Shown: positions 17,244 through 27,963, counted from the stretch's first letter. The stretch: 64,000 nt of DNA from Polyangiaceae bacterium (GCA_025937835.1 JAICQO010000009.1:1-64000); one strand, 5' to 3'. The notes: generated from the letters alone by a model not told the origin. Translations and numbers: made by a program.

Positions 17244-18051
17244 CCTCCCCTTCTTGCCCTACCTCGTCCGAGATTGCCAGGCCGCTGGGCGGCGCCGGAC
17301 GGACGAGCAGGCTTGCGACGCGCGCCATCAGCTCGCTGCGGCCGGAGACCTCCAGACGGCGAAAGGCCGAGGACAGTTGGTTCGCGATCGTGCGCTTGCT
17401 GGTGCGGCGGCGCGCCGACATCTGGGCGTAGGACAGGCCGGCGAGCGCCAGGCCGCAGACTTCGACCTCCGCGGGCGACAGACGCTTCGAGAGCTCGGGC
17501 TCGACGCGCGGCACGACGATCGCCACGAGCCTCGGAGCGACGCGATACCAGGGCGCCGTCAGCGTGCTCCGCTCCTTCTCGGCGCAGGCGAGCTCCGCTA
17601 GCAGAATGGGGATCACGGCGACCCCACCGGAGAGGCCGAGCCGTTTGGTCGTGCGACTCAGGCTGCTCGAGACCGAGGACAGCGACGCGCCGAACTCTTC
17701 CGCGAGCACCTTCAGGCTCGCCCCTTCGAGCACGCGTTGCAGCATCGCGAGATCGCGGCCGACGACGGCATGGGCCGCAGCGACCTGCGGTGTTCGCTCG
17801 CGGAACACGGCGATCGTGTGCGCTCCTTCATTACGGATGCCGTGAATGGCGAGCGCCCCGTCCCGCAGCGCATGCCAGATCGACGCGAGCGAACGCCGTT
17901 CGAGGACCTGGCCGAGCGCCTCGATCGAGCCGGGGCTGACGCTACCAGTCGCGAACAGTGTCGGTGCGGCGAGCGGGTCGGGCGTCTCAGCCGGGCTCGG
18001 CGCGACACGGAATAGTGACTTGGAAGGTCCCAGTACGGCAAACGGCCTCAT
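17164..18051 (-). CDS. LuxR-type helix-turn-helix regulator
   Basis: 295 residues. A GerE/LuxR DNA-binding domain is visible near residues 190-250: LSPAEVEVCGLALAGLSYAQ, then RTIANQLSSAFRRLEVSGRS. The N-terminal ~180 residues are not a receiver or autoinducer domain I recognise but include a second HTH-like stretch (LAEEFGASLSSVSSSLSRTT). The last ~40 residues are low complexity and overlap the downstream lipoprotein gene, so the real C terminus may be unimportant. Target unknown; the overlapping lipoprotein gene may be co-expressed. Confidence 0.75.
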   Translation of the reverse strand: MRPFAVLGPSKSLFRVAPSPAETPDPLAAPTLFATGSVSPGSIEALGQVLERRSLASIWHALRDGALAIHGIRNEGAHTIAVFRERTPQVAAAHAVVGRDLAMLQRVLEGASLKVLAEEFGASLSSVSSSLSRTTKRLGLSGGVAVIPILLAELACAEKERSTLTAPWYRVAPRLVAIVVPRVEPELSKRLSPAEVEVCGLALAGLSYAQMSARRRTSKRTIANQLSSAFRRLEVSGRSELMARVASLLVRPAPPSGLAISDEVGQEGEDAVCGRLPSNGLRVPSSRLRGRRFAG

Positions 18052-18141
18052 ACCGAGGCAGAGAAGTCAGCTGCGATTTGTGAGGGGCCGAATCAGCGAA
18101 AACGCGTCTCTCGGAGCATGGCTGTCGGCTGCCGCGCCACG

Positions 18142-18792
18142 TCAGAGCAGCCCGCGCTTCTTGGCGAGCTGCTTGAGCTTCGCTTTGACCTCGACGAATC
18201 GCTGGCGAAGCGCCGCTTCGAGGCGGCGCAGTCGCTCCTCGTCCGCTTGCTCGTCCGCGGGCAGCATGGCGTGCGCGACCTCTCGCCAGGAAAGGGCCCG
18301 GTCGATGCGCAGAGCGAGCAGATCCCGATCCGCCTGCGTCAGCTCCTCGCGCAACTTCTGGATCTCGCCTTTGACCTCGGAGCGGAGGTGAGCCTGGGTG
18401 CTGGTGCGGGCGCGGTCGACGGCTTCATCCAGGAACCCGACCTCCTCGAGCGACACGTGGCGAGCGCGCCGGTTTTGCGGGCTGCGGCGGTAGCGATGCG
18501 CCGCGTTCCGCGCCAGACGATAGCACCAGGCGCGGGCGGAACAGCGCCACAGGAAGCCGGGCAGGCCGCGCCACAGGTCCTCTTTGAAGCTGGAAAAGAC
18601 GTCGTCGGCCTGATCCCAGCTATGACGGAATTGCGCGAGGATGAAGCTGTACAGTTCTCGTCCGTAAGCGTCGAGGACGAGGGTCGCTGCGGACTTGAAG
18701 TCACCCTCTTGCCAGGCGGCGTGGATCGCTTGTTCGGCGGAGCTCGTCCGCTCATCTGCGGAAGGAGGCGGCTCTTCCTCGCGGGCGTTCAT
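18142..18792 (-). CDS. ECF-type RNA polymerase sigma factor
   Basis: 216 residues. Region 2 is seen as YSFILAQFRHSWDQADDVFS and CSARAWCYRLARNAAHRYRR, and region 4 as LTQADRDLLALRIDRALSW followed by the helix-turn-helix REVAHAMLPADEQADEER. The region 2-region 4 layout without region 3 marks an extracytoplasmic-function sigma factor. No anti-sigma gene follows it; the next gene on the same strand, 90 bp downstream, is the LuxR-type regulator. Confidence 0.85.
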   Translation of the reverse strand: MNAREEEPPPSADERTSSAEQAIHAAWQEGDFKSAATLVLDAYGRELYSFILAQFRHSWDQADDVFSSFKEDLWRGLPGFLWRCSARAWCYRLARNAAHRYRRSPQNRRARHVSLEEVGFLDEAVDRARTSTQAHLRSEVKGEIQKLREELTQADRDLLALRIDRALSWREVAHAMLPADEQADEERLRRLEAALRQRFVEVKAKLKQLAKKRGLL

Positions 18793-18844
18793 GTCTCCCG
18801 CATAGGAGTAACACGACTCGCCCGCAGAAAATACCCGTGGCCGG

Positions 18845-20062
18845 CTACTCCGCGGCCAGCGGGAAGTCTTTCTGGAACCCCGACAGAGTCAACCCCGTGT
18901 GAATTGCGGGGTAGGCATCCCGAAAGGCCTGCTCGCCCCAGAAGATATCCAGGTGTCCGTAGCGCGGCACGATGTATTTGCGGTGCCTCTGGCGCTCGAA
19001 CCGGGGATCGCCGACGGGGTCCGTGGCCTCGTTGCGCAGCCACTCGTACATGAGATCGATGGAATCGCGGTGCCAGAGCCGGTCGTCCGAGCCGGTCAGG
19101 GCGGTGACCCGCTTGTTGCGAAAATAGGTCGGAATCAGGTCATGGCCGGGGACCAGCTGGCTTCTGCGGCTGATGCGCGTCCGGTCGAGCACGTCCAGCG
19201 CGCCGTACCGCGCCGCGTAACCCCGGCGCACCATTTGTCCGGCGTGCAGGAACAAGCCCAGGTGGATCGGGCCGAAAAAGTCGGTGCTGTCCAGCCGGCG
19301 CTCGAAGGCGGAGTCGAGGCGGGAGCGAGCGTACGGCTCGCCGTAACAGAACGTGAGCCGCTTGAAGAGCTCGTCTACGGAGCTCGAGCCGCTGGCGCCG
19401 AGCCACGCCGCCGGCCAGCGTTTGTAGGCCTGCGTCATGGGGTCCGGCCAGCCCGATGGGAAAAACGGATCGACCGCGCGACACTCGGGGTTCGTAGACA
19501 ATATCCGTTCGAGGATGAAGTCTTCCGCCTTGACCCAGCCATTCCACGGCACCTCGTAGAACAGGCCCATGGTGGAGAGCACGACGTTGCCGACGCCGTG
19601 GCTCTCCAAATGGCCGCGCGCAATCGACATCGCCAGCGCGCCCGCCGACAAGCAAAAGCCGAGCACGGAGATTTCCGGGGTGACCTCTTGCGTCTTGCGC
19701 ATCACCGCCAGCGCGGCGGGAATTTCTGCCTCCGCGACGCGGTCGAGCGTGAACGCCCGGCGCTCCCTCTGCACGTCGCCGAAGAGCGGGCCATTCGAGC
19801 GCACGAGCTCGCTGAGTAGGGGAGCGCTCGTGCGCCAATCGAGCGTCCAGACGTCGCAGTTCCGCTCGGCCAGGTACTTGACCAGCCCGCCGCGCGGCCA
19901 ATGATAAAGCTCGCTGCTCGTGTTACCTCCGTGCAACAGCAGCACCGACTGCCGGACCCCGAGCGGCTGCAACGGCGGAGCGCTGAAGCGGCGCAGTGGA
20001 AGCTTCAGCTCGTCGATCGCGAGCCAGCGCTCGTCTATCAGAGTGGCCCGGTCTTGGTCCAT
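18845..20062 (-). CDS. Alpha/beta hydrolase partner of the GMC oxidoreductase
   Basis: 405 residues. The oxyanion region is VLLLHGGNTSSELYHWPRGG, the nucleophile elbow LGFCLSAGALA (Ser in a C-x-S-x-G variant of G-x-S-x-G), an acidic residue follows in TALTGSDDRLWH, and the catalytic His is likely in RYGHLDIFWG. The overall form recalls PHA-synthase/lipase-type hydrolases that are fused to or adjacent to cholesterol-oxidase-like GMC proteins in actinobacteria. It begins 1 bp after the GMC stop, so the two are one operon; a joint role in sterol or lipid alcohol oxidation and ester cleavage is inferred. Confidence 0.8.
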   Translation of the reverse strand: MDQDRATLIDERWLAIDELKLPLRRFSAPPLQPLGVRQSVLLLHGGNTSSELYHWPRGGLVKYLAERNCDVWTLDWRTSAPLLSELVRSNGPLFGDVQRERRAFTLDRVAEAEIPAALAVMRKTQEVTPEISVLGFCLSAGALAMSIARGHLESHGVGNVVLSTMGLFYEVPWNGWVKAEDFILERILSTNPECRAVDPFFPSGWPDPMTQAYKRWPAAWLGASGSSSVDELFKRLTFCYGEPYARSRLDSAFERRLDSTDFFGPIHLGLFLHAGQMVRRGYAARYGALDVLDRTRISRRSQLVPGHDLIPTYFRNKRVTALTGSDDRLWHRDSIDLMYEWLRNEATDPVGDPRFERQRHRKYIVPRYGHLDIFWGEQAFRDAYPAIHTGLTLSGFQKDFPLAAE

Positions 20063-20063
20063 C

Positions 20064-23063
20064 TTAGACTCTCAGTCGCGGGCGCTCGTGACGCACGCCG
20101 TTCGGCAAGGGTTCGAAAAGAGCGCTCGAGGCGGCTCGCGCGCCGGGCGAGTAGATGCGCTGCAGCGTTCCGAAGAAGAACGCCATGAATTTGCCGAGTG
20201 CCCAGGTCACGCGCGCGGGATCCTGGGTGCCGGTCACTTCGAGACCCGGCGGGCGCGGCAGCGCGCCCTCGCCACCGATCGTCGCGAACGATGGCATCTC
20301 CTCGTACGCGAAGTCGGTCAGGTTGACGTGGACGACGCCGGCCGCGACGGCGTCGATCGGGCTGCCGAGCGGCGAGCCCGCCACCCGCGGTCGGCCAAAG
20401 CGCGTGAACAGCGCCGTCGTGTCGCGCCACGCGTCGAGACCCGGGTCGTTGCGGATCCGCTTGTAGCCCTCGAGGCGCAGCGCGTCTTCCGGCAACGCCA
20501 GGTGGTAGTACATGAAGCGGGGCGCGCCCGGCGACGGGTTGCCCTTGCGCGTCCGGTGGGGGCGGCCGGTGATTGCTCTCTGCTCACCCTTGAGCTTCGG
20601 CGACACCCCGTACGGTTTGTGCCGCGGGACCAGAAGCTCCAGATAGCCGCGAACCTTGGTGCCCTTTTCGCCGCTGTTGGGCAGCCCGGGCAGGTGAAAC
20701 TCGAGTGTGCCTTCGAGCTCGAGGCGATGCGTCATGTCTTCGAAGAAGCGATGGAGATTGACGCAGCTCACGTTCAGTTCCAGCGAGAAAGCGTGCTCTG
20801 GCCGCCCGCGGATCTCGAACAGGCGGTGGGCCGCGTCGACGCCGGACCGATACCTCTTGCTATCTCCCTCGCCGGCGATCGGATCCTCTCCGGGTTTGAG
20901 AGGTGCGCAGTAGCCATGAAACTTCTCCTGAAAACGCAACCCGAGCGGCGCGCTCTGGACGGCCACCGCAGGCTCCGGCTCGAAGCGCAGTTGCCAGCCG
21001 CGCGCTGTCGCGCGCTTTTGCCAGTCGCGAGCACCCCGTACGTGCTCCAGGTACTGGGCTGCCCCCGGCGGGCGCTGGCCCGGAAGCTCGGGCCAATTGT
21101 CGCCGCGCTCCGCCCGGATGAAGTCGAGGATGTTGAGCTCCGAAATGGCCAGGATGGTCGGGGTCGGGTTCACACCGACGGAGCGGCACAGCACCGAGCC
21201 GTCCATCACGTAGAGGCCGGGGCAGCCGTGCACCTGCCCGTCGGGGCGTGTGACGCCGTTCGCGGGTTCGTTGCTCATCGTGCAGCCGCCCAGGCTGTGC
21301 ACGGTGATGGGCTTTCCGAAGAAGGACCAGGCCGGGTTGAGCCGCAGCTCGCCGCCCAGCTCGCGCGCGAGGTCCTTCATCAACAGCTCCTGCTCCGTGA
21401 AGGTCGGGATCAGGTGATAGAGGTCCAGGTCCGCCACCATCCCGAGCTTGCGGTCGAAGAGCAGCGCGCCGGGTGCGCTGTCTTCACCCATGGCCAGCAG
21501 CATCATGCGCCGCGTCGCGCCGCTCGCGTCGTAGCCGAAGATGTCGCGCACGTACGCTTTTCGGTCGAGGTCCGAGCCCTTCAAGAGCCCTTGCAGCGCG
21601 TGATGCCCGACCTCGCCGTTGCCGCCCACGAAGCCGATGAACCACTCGAAGGTGCTCTTGAACAGCCGCACCGGTAACGACCCGTAGCGGAACAGCTTCT
21701 TCACCCAGCGGGGCAGGCGCTCGTAGCGCGCACGCGACGAGCGCTCGATGGTCGCCGCGACGATCGCGGGCATCAGCAGCGGTCGCTCGAGCTCGCGCAA
21801 AAAGCCTTCCCAGCTGGCGCGCAGGGCGGTGGGGAGCGTGGTGACGAGCGCGTTACCCGCCGCGGCATCGAGCAACCCGTCGAGCGGGGACACCAGAGCC
21901 ACGCCGGGCATCGGGGTCGGCTCACGGGGCGTGTCCCGTGGAGCCCGGGCCGGGCGCACGGCGTCGTGGATCCGATTGCGCCCGGACCAGAGCGGCGCCC
22001 TCAGCACTCCGAGCAGGCGCTCGAGCTCGGGTGCGTAGCCGCCGTCCTGGATCATGAAGAAGCGCTCTTTGCGTTCGTCCTCCCCTGCGGCCTCGTCCCG
22101 CTGCCAGTGTACGGCGCCGGTGGTGATGCACGGCCCTTCGGACGGAAAGCACTCGTCTTTGGTGTCGTAGACCATGCCGGCGGCATCGGCGTTCGGGAAG
22201 TACCCGAGCCCGACTCGCTGTTTGACTTCCCGGCACTCCGGACGCAGCTTCGCTCCGCGCAGCAGACGGGTCGAGTTCACGACACCGGCACACACGAATA
22301 CGTTTCTTGCCGTGACCGGAACTTGAATCGCCCGCAGGTGGTCCGTGTATTCCACGGTCCAGCGCTGCTCCGCTGCATCGGCTGCCCCCTGAACGATCCC
22401 GGTGACCTCACACTGGGTGCGCGCGACCGCGCCGTTCTGCTCGGCGATTGCCAGGTAATTATGATCGAGCGTGTTCTTGGCGCGCGACGGGCAACCGGTG
22501 GCGCACTTGCCGCACCCCGTGCAGCTGCCTTGCGTCTCGCCGAACGCGTTCGGCCCGTCGCTGTAGCTGATGGCGAGCGGAGGCTGGAACGACTTTCGTC
22601 CCAGGCCGTGCGTTGCTTGCCGAAGCACCGCCGTCTTCTTGAACTCTTCCCCCGGCCGCTCGGAGATCGGCGACACGTTCAGCATGTAGGCGGCGAGGTC
22701 GAAGTAGTCCTCGAGCGCGCCGTCCTGAAACCTGGCCGGCCAATGCTTGTCGTTGAACGCTTCCTTCGGCGGCCGGAGATGAACGTTGGCGTAGATGAGC
22801 GAGCCACCACCGTAGCCCGCGGCCTGCACCGTCACGATCTCGCCCAGGTCCCGCAGATCCCAGAGCCCCTGCTCCTCGGACCAGACCCAGCGCCGGAGAT
22901 CCGGCAAGAGCCGGTCGTCGTCGGGAAGCGCCGGAAAATCAGCGGACTCGTAGCGGCGCCCGCGCTCGAGCACCAGCACGCGGAAGCCGGCCTGCGAGAG
23001 CCGGCAAGCGGCAACGGCGCCGCCGAACCCACTGCCTATGACTATGGCATCGAAGTGCTCCAC
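20064..23063 (-). CDS. Large GMC oxidoreductase, cholesterol-oxidase-like, with Cys4 motif and C-terminal extension
   Basis: 999 residues from a GTG at 23063 with an upstream GAGGA ribosome site. The FAD dinucleotide fold AIVIGSGFGGAVAACRL is at residues 6-22. C181, C184, C187 and C191 form a CxxCxxCxxxC motif followed by RAKNTLDHNYL, as in ChoD-like proteins. The catalytic end of the GMC fold is HSLGGCTMSNEP and SVGVNPTPTILAISE. About 400 residues beyond this exceed the usual GMC length and look like an added beta-rich domain. A sequence extending 300 codons upstream is open but runs antisense into the kinase gene and is not part of it. Substrate unproven; sterol or long-chain alcohol is likely. 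Confidence 0.88.
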   Translation of the reverse strand: MEHFDAIVIGSGFGGAVAACRLSQAGFRVLVLERGRRYESADFPALPDDDRLLPDLRRWVWSEEQGLWDLRDLGEIVTVQAAGYGGGSLIYANVHLRPPKEAFNDKHWPARFQDGALEDYFDLAAYMLNVSPISERPGEEFKKTAVLRQATHGLGRKSFQPPLAISYSDGPNAFGETQGSCTGCGKCATGCPSRAKNTLDHNYLAIAEQNGAVARTQCEVTGIVQGAADAAEQRWTVEYTDHLRAIQVPVTARNVFVCAGVVNSTRLLRGAKLRPECREVKQRVGLGYFPNADAAGMVYDTKDECFPSEGPCITTGAVHWQRDEAAGEDERKERFFMIQDGGYAPELERLLGVLRAPLWSGRNRIHDAVRPARAPRDTPREPTPMPGVALVSPLDGLLDAAAGNALVTTLPTALRASWEGFLRELERPLLMPAIVAATIERSSRARYERLPRWVKKLFRYGSLPVRLFKSTFEWFIGFVGGNGEVGHHALQGLLKGSDLDRKAYVRDIFGYDASGATRRMMLLAMGEDSAPGALLFDRKLGMVADLDLYHLIPTFTEQELLMKDLARELGGELRLNPAWSFFGKPITVHSLGGCTMSNEPANGVTRPDGQVHGCPGLYVMDGSVLCRSVGVNPTPTILAISELNILDFIRAERGDNWPELPGQRPPGAAQYLEHVRGARDWQKRATARGWQLRFEPEPAVAVQSAPLGLRFQEKFHGYCAPLKPGEDPIAGEGDSKRYRSGVDAAHRLFEIRGRPEHAFSLELNVSCVNLHRFFEDMTHRLELEGTLEFHLPGLPNSGEKGTKVRGYLELLVPRHKPYGVSPKLKGEQRAITGRPHRTRKGNPSPGAPRFMYYHLALPEDALRLEGYKRIRNDPGLDAWRDTTALFTRFGRPRVAGSPLGSPIDAVAAGVVHVNLTDFAYEEMPSFATIGGEGALPRPPGLEVTGTQDPARVTWALGKFMAFFFGTLQRIYSPGARAASSALFEPLPNGVRHERPRLRV

Positions 23064-23243
23064 GACTGTATCCTCGGTTGTGGCCGACCGATCCGACAAC
23101 CGCCCTCGGGCGAGCTGACGGCGCCAGCATGCACGAGGAAGAGTCGATTGGGGAGACTTGTGAGGACAAAGTCGCTCTGATCGCCAGAGCGCCGAAATTA
23201 TACTCACGTTCACCGGAGTCGGTCTCTGTGGGTTGGCTGTTGC

Positions 23244-26200
23244 ATGACCAGTGAGGACTCGGAAGACGAGGCGTTCGGTGAGTTGTTGAAGAGCATCGCG
23301 CGCACGCCCGATGTTTCTGCGTTGCGTCGAGACCTGGGGCCCGGAACAGAGCTGCTGGGCCGGTTCGTGATGGGCAGGCAGCTCGGCGAAGGGGGTATGG
23401 GGCGGGTGTTCGCTGCGTTCGACCGGCTGCGTCAGGTCAAGGTGGCAATCAAGACTCTCGGCGTCCTCACCCCGCATTCCATCGCTGCGCTGAAGGCGGA
23501 GTTCCGGAGCGTCGCCGAGCTCGCCCACCCGAACCTGGTCCGCCTGTACGAGCTCTTCAGTGACGATGAAGAGTGGTTCTTTTCCATGGAGTTGCTGGAG
23601 GGCAAGACACTGCGCAAGCTCTTGCTCGAGCGCCCGGGAGACATGGACCTGGTCCGGCACGTGTTCCGGCAGCTGGCCTCCGCCCTCTGCGAGCTGCACC
23701 GCGCCGGCACGCTGCACGGCGACCTGAAGCCCTCCAATTTCCTCGTGGTGGAGCCGGGCCAGCGCGCGGTGCTGCTGGATTTCGGCGTCTCCCGGCCGCT
23801 CGTGCGAGAACCTCGCGAATCCGGCTTCGGCGGCACGCGCCGCTACAGCGCTCCGGAGCAGCGGGCAGGTACCCACGTGACGGAAGCGGCCGATTGGTAT
23901 GCCTTCGGGGTAGTCTTGTTCGAAGCGCTCACGGGTAAGCTGCCCAAGGCTTCGGGGTTCGAACACGAGCTCGAGTTCGCTCCCCCGGAGTTATCTGGCC
24001 TGTGCCGGCAGCTCCTCTCGCCGGACCCCAGCCAGCGCCCCCCGTCGAACGTGGTGCAGCGAGTGCTCGGCGCCCCCGAAGTCAGCTATGCCGGCCCCGC
24101 CTTGCGGCCCGCCTCCGCCGCGCCGCGTCAGCTGTTCGGGCGCAACCCCGAGCTCGAGCGGCTGTTCGACGCCTACGCCTCCGTCTCGGCGGGGAACCCC
24201 CAGGTCGTGCTGGTGCGCGGCGACTCCGGCATCGGCAAGAGCGCGCTCGTGAACTACTTTGCGACCGAGCTCTCGGCGCGGGGCGCGGTGGTGCTGCGGG
24301 GCCGCTGCCGAGAGCGCGAGTCCACCAGCCACAAGGCGGTCGACGGCCTGATCGACGACCTGGTCCGGTACCTCGACGGACTGCCGCGCGAGGCGGCGAC
24401 GCGGCTCCTACCAGAAGGGCTCACCGAGCTCACGCGGCTGTTTCCGGCGTTGCGAACGGCGGAGACGGTGGCGATGCGGGCGGCGCGCGGTCCGATCGAG
24501 CCGAGCTCGGACCAGACCATCCTCAAGCAGCGCGCGCTCGCCGCGTTTCGCGAGCTGCTCACGGCCATCGCCGAGCGCGCGCCGCTCGTGGTCTGCATCG
24601 ACGACCTGCAATGGAGCGACGTGCACAGCGCGGCGCTGCTCGAGCCCGTCCTGGCCGGTCCCAAGCGAGCGGCGATCCTGTTCGTGGGCGTGTGCCGCTC
24701 CCTGGGGCAGCTCCACGGCCCGACCATCGACGCCCTCTACGCGCGCGGGCAGACCCAGCTGCCGCCGCTGAAGTTCGTCGATCTGTCTCCGCTTTCGCCC
24801 GAGGCAGGGCAATCCCTCGCCCGCGAGCTCTTGCCCAGCACCAGGCAAAATGACGAGCTGATCCGCGAGATCGCGCGCGAAGCAGCCGGCAGCCCGCTGT
24901 TCATCGCAGAGCTCGTGCACCACCTCGGCATCGACCCCGGCGCGCTCTCGCCTCCGCGAAGCCTCGACCTGAGCCGGTTGGTGCGGACGCGCGTGGCGGC
25001 GCTGCCAGCGGAGGCGCGCGAGGTCCTCGAGTCGCTGGCTCTCGCCGGAGTGCCGCTGTCGTACACGGCGGTGCGTCGCAGCAATCGGCTCACACCCGAC
25101 CTGGCGGAGGAGGCCATTCACCTGTTGCGGGTGAACCACCTGGTGCGCACCCACGACTCCGCGCCGGAGCGCAGCGTCGAGACTCAGCACGACAGGATCC
25201 GCGAAATCGTGCTGCAGAGCTTGTCGAGCGAGGTCCGGAAGCGACACCACCTGCGGCTCGCTCGAGCCCTCGAAGCCGAACCCACGCTGATGCCGGAGAT
25301 CATCGCCGCACATTTCTTCGCGGCCGGTCACCTGCAGAGCGCGGGCCGCTACTGGATCCAGGCAGCCGACGCAGCCTTCGAGGCGCTCGCGTTCGGCCAC
25401 GCTGCGGAGCTCTACCAGCGCGGCGAGGAGCTCGCCGGGCTCGAGGCCGCAGCCCTCGCGGCACTGCGGATCCGCCGGGCCGAAGCGCTCGCCCACGATG
25501 GCAAGGGCGCGAACGCCGCCGAGGTGTACCTGGTCGCGGCGGAGGATCACGGCCGCGACCAAGCCATCGAGCTCCGGCGCCGCGCCGCCGAGCAGCTGCT
25601 GCTTTCGGGTCATCTGGATCGCGGGCTGCAGGTGATAGCTCAGGTGCTGCGCGGGCTCGGCATGCGCAAGAGCCGCACGGGGCGCCGGGTGATCCCTTCA
25701 ATCCTGCTCGGCCGGCTGCTGGTGCGGCTGCGGGGGCTGCGCTTCAGAGCCCGCAAGGCCAGCGAGATTGCCCAGCGTGAGCTGACGCGCGTCGATGCGT
25801 CCTGGAGCATCGCCTGTTCCCTGGGCGTGCTCGATTTCATGCGTGGCGCCGACTTTCAGAACGACCACCTGCTGCTGGCGCTGCGCGCGGGTGAGCCGCG
25901 GCGACTGCTCCGCGCGCTGACGCTCGAAATCTCGTACTCGGCGACGTCCGGAGCCGGGGGCGCGCGGCGCACGGCGAGGCTGCTCTCGCTCGCGGACGAG
26001 CTGGCGAGAACCGTGGAAGATCCGATCACGTCGGGCCTCGTGCGCGTCAGCCGCGGCGTGGCCGCGTATCTCAACGGCCGATTCGCGGAGGCGCTGCTCG
26101 AATGCGGGGCGGGCGTCACCGAGCTGCGGCGTTACGCGGGTACGGTGTGGGAGAGCGTCACGGCCCAGCGCTTCATGGTCGCCTCGCTCTATCACCTCGG

Positions 26201-26969
26201 CCGGCTCGGAGAGCTCGCCGAGCTCGTCCCACCACTGCTCGCCGAGGCCGACGCGAAGGGCAACCTTTACGCCTCGACCTACTTTCGCAGCACCTTCAGC
26301 AACGCGGCCTGGCTGCGCAGCGACCTCGTCGACTCGGCCCGCGAGCAGCTGCAGGTTGCGCGCGACGAATGGCGCGCCTCCGGCACGCAGCTTCCGCATT
26401 GCTGGATGCTGCTCGGCGAGGGGCAGCTCGCGCTCTACGCGGGCGAATCCGAGGGCCTGTGGCAGAAGCTGCTCGGCGAGTGGTCGCGCATGCGCGCGGC
26501 GCAGTTCTTCCGCATCGGCATGGTCCACGTCCAGCTCTGGCACCTGCGCTCGGCCGCTGCCTTGCACCAAGCCTTTTCGCAAATCCAGGCCGGTCGCCAC
26601 GGCGAAGCCCGGCGTTTCGGCAAGGAAGCGCGGCGTTGCGCGCGGCGGATTCCGCTGCAAACCCTGGGCTTCTCCAAGCCGCTGAGCGAGCTGATGCTCG
26701 CAGGGAGCGCGCTCGTCGCCGGCGCCCCGGAGCAGGCTGGCCACCACTTGCGGGAAGCGATCGCGCGCTTCACTGGCGAAGACATGGCGCTCTACGCCGC
26801 GGCAGCCCGCATGCGGCTGGGCGAGCTCGTCGGTGGGGAGGACGGCGCGGCGCTGCTTGCCCAGGGTCGCGCTGCCTTCGAAGCCGAGGGCGTCGTCAAC
26901 GTCGTCCGCTTTTCGAACATGCTGGCGCCGATGGCGGTCCAGGCCCGCGGCCTCCTCGCGCCCGAGTGA
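23244..26969 (+). CDS. Ser/Thr protein kinase fused to AAA-type ATPase and TPR-like sensor (PknK-like)
   Basis: 1241 residues. Kinase domain 38-280: glycine loop LGEGGMGRVFAAF, K70 in VAIK, H158-G159-D160 with LKPSN, D179-F180-G181, and APE at 203-205. The catalytic loop is HGD, not HRD, so it is a non-RD kinase. A P-loop ATPase follows with Walker A GDSGIGKS (326-333) and Walker B VVCIDDLQWSD, then about 650 residues of helical repeats. This kinase-ATPase-repeat layout is a signalling type abundant in myxobacteria. It is divergent from the GMC/hydrolase operon with about 180 bp between. A link between them is only positional. Confidence 0.92.
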   Translation: MTSEDSEDEAFGELLKSIARTPDVSALRRDLGPGTELLGRFVMGRQLGEGGMGRVFAAFDRLRQVKVAIKTLGVLTPHSIAALKAEFRSVAELAHPNLVRLYELFSDDEEWFFSMELLEGKTLRKLLLERPGDMDLVRHVFRQLASALCELHRAGTLHGDLKPSNFLVVEPGQRAVLLDFGVSRPLVREPRESGFGGTRRYSAPEQRAGTHVTEAADWYAFGVVLFEALTGKLPKASGFEHELEFAPPELSGLCRQLLSPDPSQRPPSNVVQRVLGAPEVSYAGPALRPASAAPRQLFGRNPELERLFDAYASVSAGNPQVVLVRGDSGIGKSALVNYFATELSARGAVVLRGRCRERESTSHKAVDGLIDDLVRYLDGLPREAATRLLPEGLTELTRLFPALRTAETVAMRAARGPIEPSSDQTILKQRALAAFRELLTAIAERAPLVVCIDDLQWSDVHSAALLEPVLAGPKRAAILFVGVCRSLGQLHGPTIDALYARGQTQLPPLKFVDLSPLSPEAGQSLARELLPSTRQNDELIREIAREAAGSPLFIAELVHHLGIDPGALSPPRSLDLSRLVRTRVAALPAEAREVLESLALAGVPLSYTAVRRSNRLTPDLAEEAIHLLRVNHLVRTHDSAPERSVETQHDRIREIVLQSLSSEVRKRHHLRLARALEAEPTLMPEIIAAHFFAAGHLQSAGRYWIQAADAAFEALAFGHAAELYQRGEELAGLEAAALAALRIRRAEALAHDGKGANAAEVYLVAAEDHGRDQAIELRRRAAEQLLLSGHLDRGLQVIAQVLRGLGMRKSRTGRRVIPSILLGRLLVRLRGLRFRARKASEIAQRELTRVDASWSIACSLGVLDFMRGADFQNDHLLLALRAGEPRRLLRALTLEISYSATSGAGGARRTARLLSLADELARTVEDPITSGLVRVSRGVAAYLNGRFAEALLECGAGVTELRRYAGTVWESVTAQRFMVASLYHLGRLGELAELVPPLLAEADAKGNLYASTYFRSTFSNAAWLRSDLVDSAREQLQVARDEWRASGTQLPHCWMLLGEGQLALYAGESEGLWQKLLGEWSRMRAAQFFRIGMVHVQLWHLRSAAALHQAFSQIQAGRHGEARRFGKEARRCARRIPLQTLGFSKPLSELMLAGSALVAGAPEQAGHHLREAIARFTGEDMALYAAAARMRLGELVGGEDGAALLAQGRAAFEAEGVVNVVRFSNMLAPMAVQARGLLAPE

Positions 26970-27015
26970 GCATCGGCTTCATCGGCTCGCGTCGCCCCTC
27001 CCCCCCCCCGGGAGC

Positions 27016-27963
<948 letters not shown>

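Noticed and set aside
20064-23966. GMC gene extended by 300 residues at its N terminus
   Set aside because: The extension runs antisense through the start of the kinase gene; a GTG with ribosome site precedes the FAD motif.
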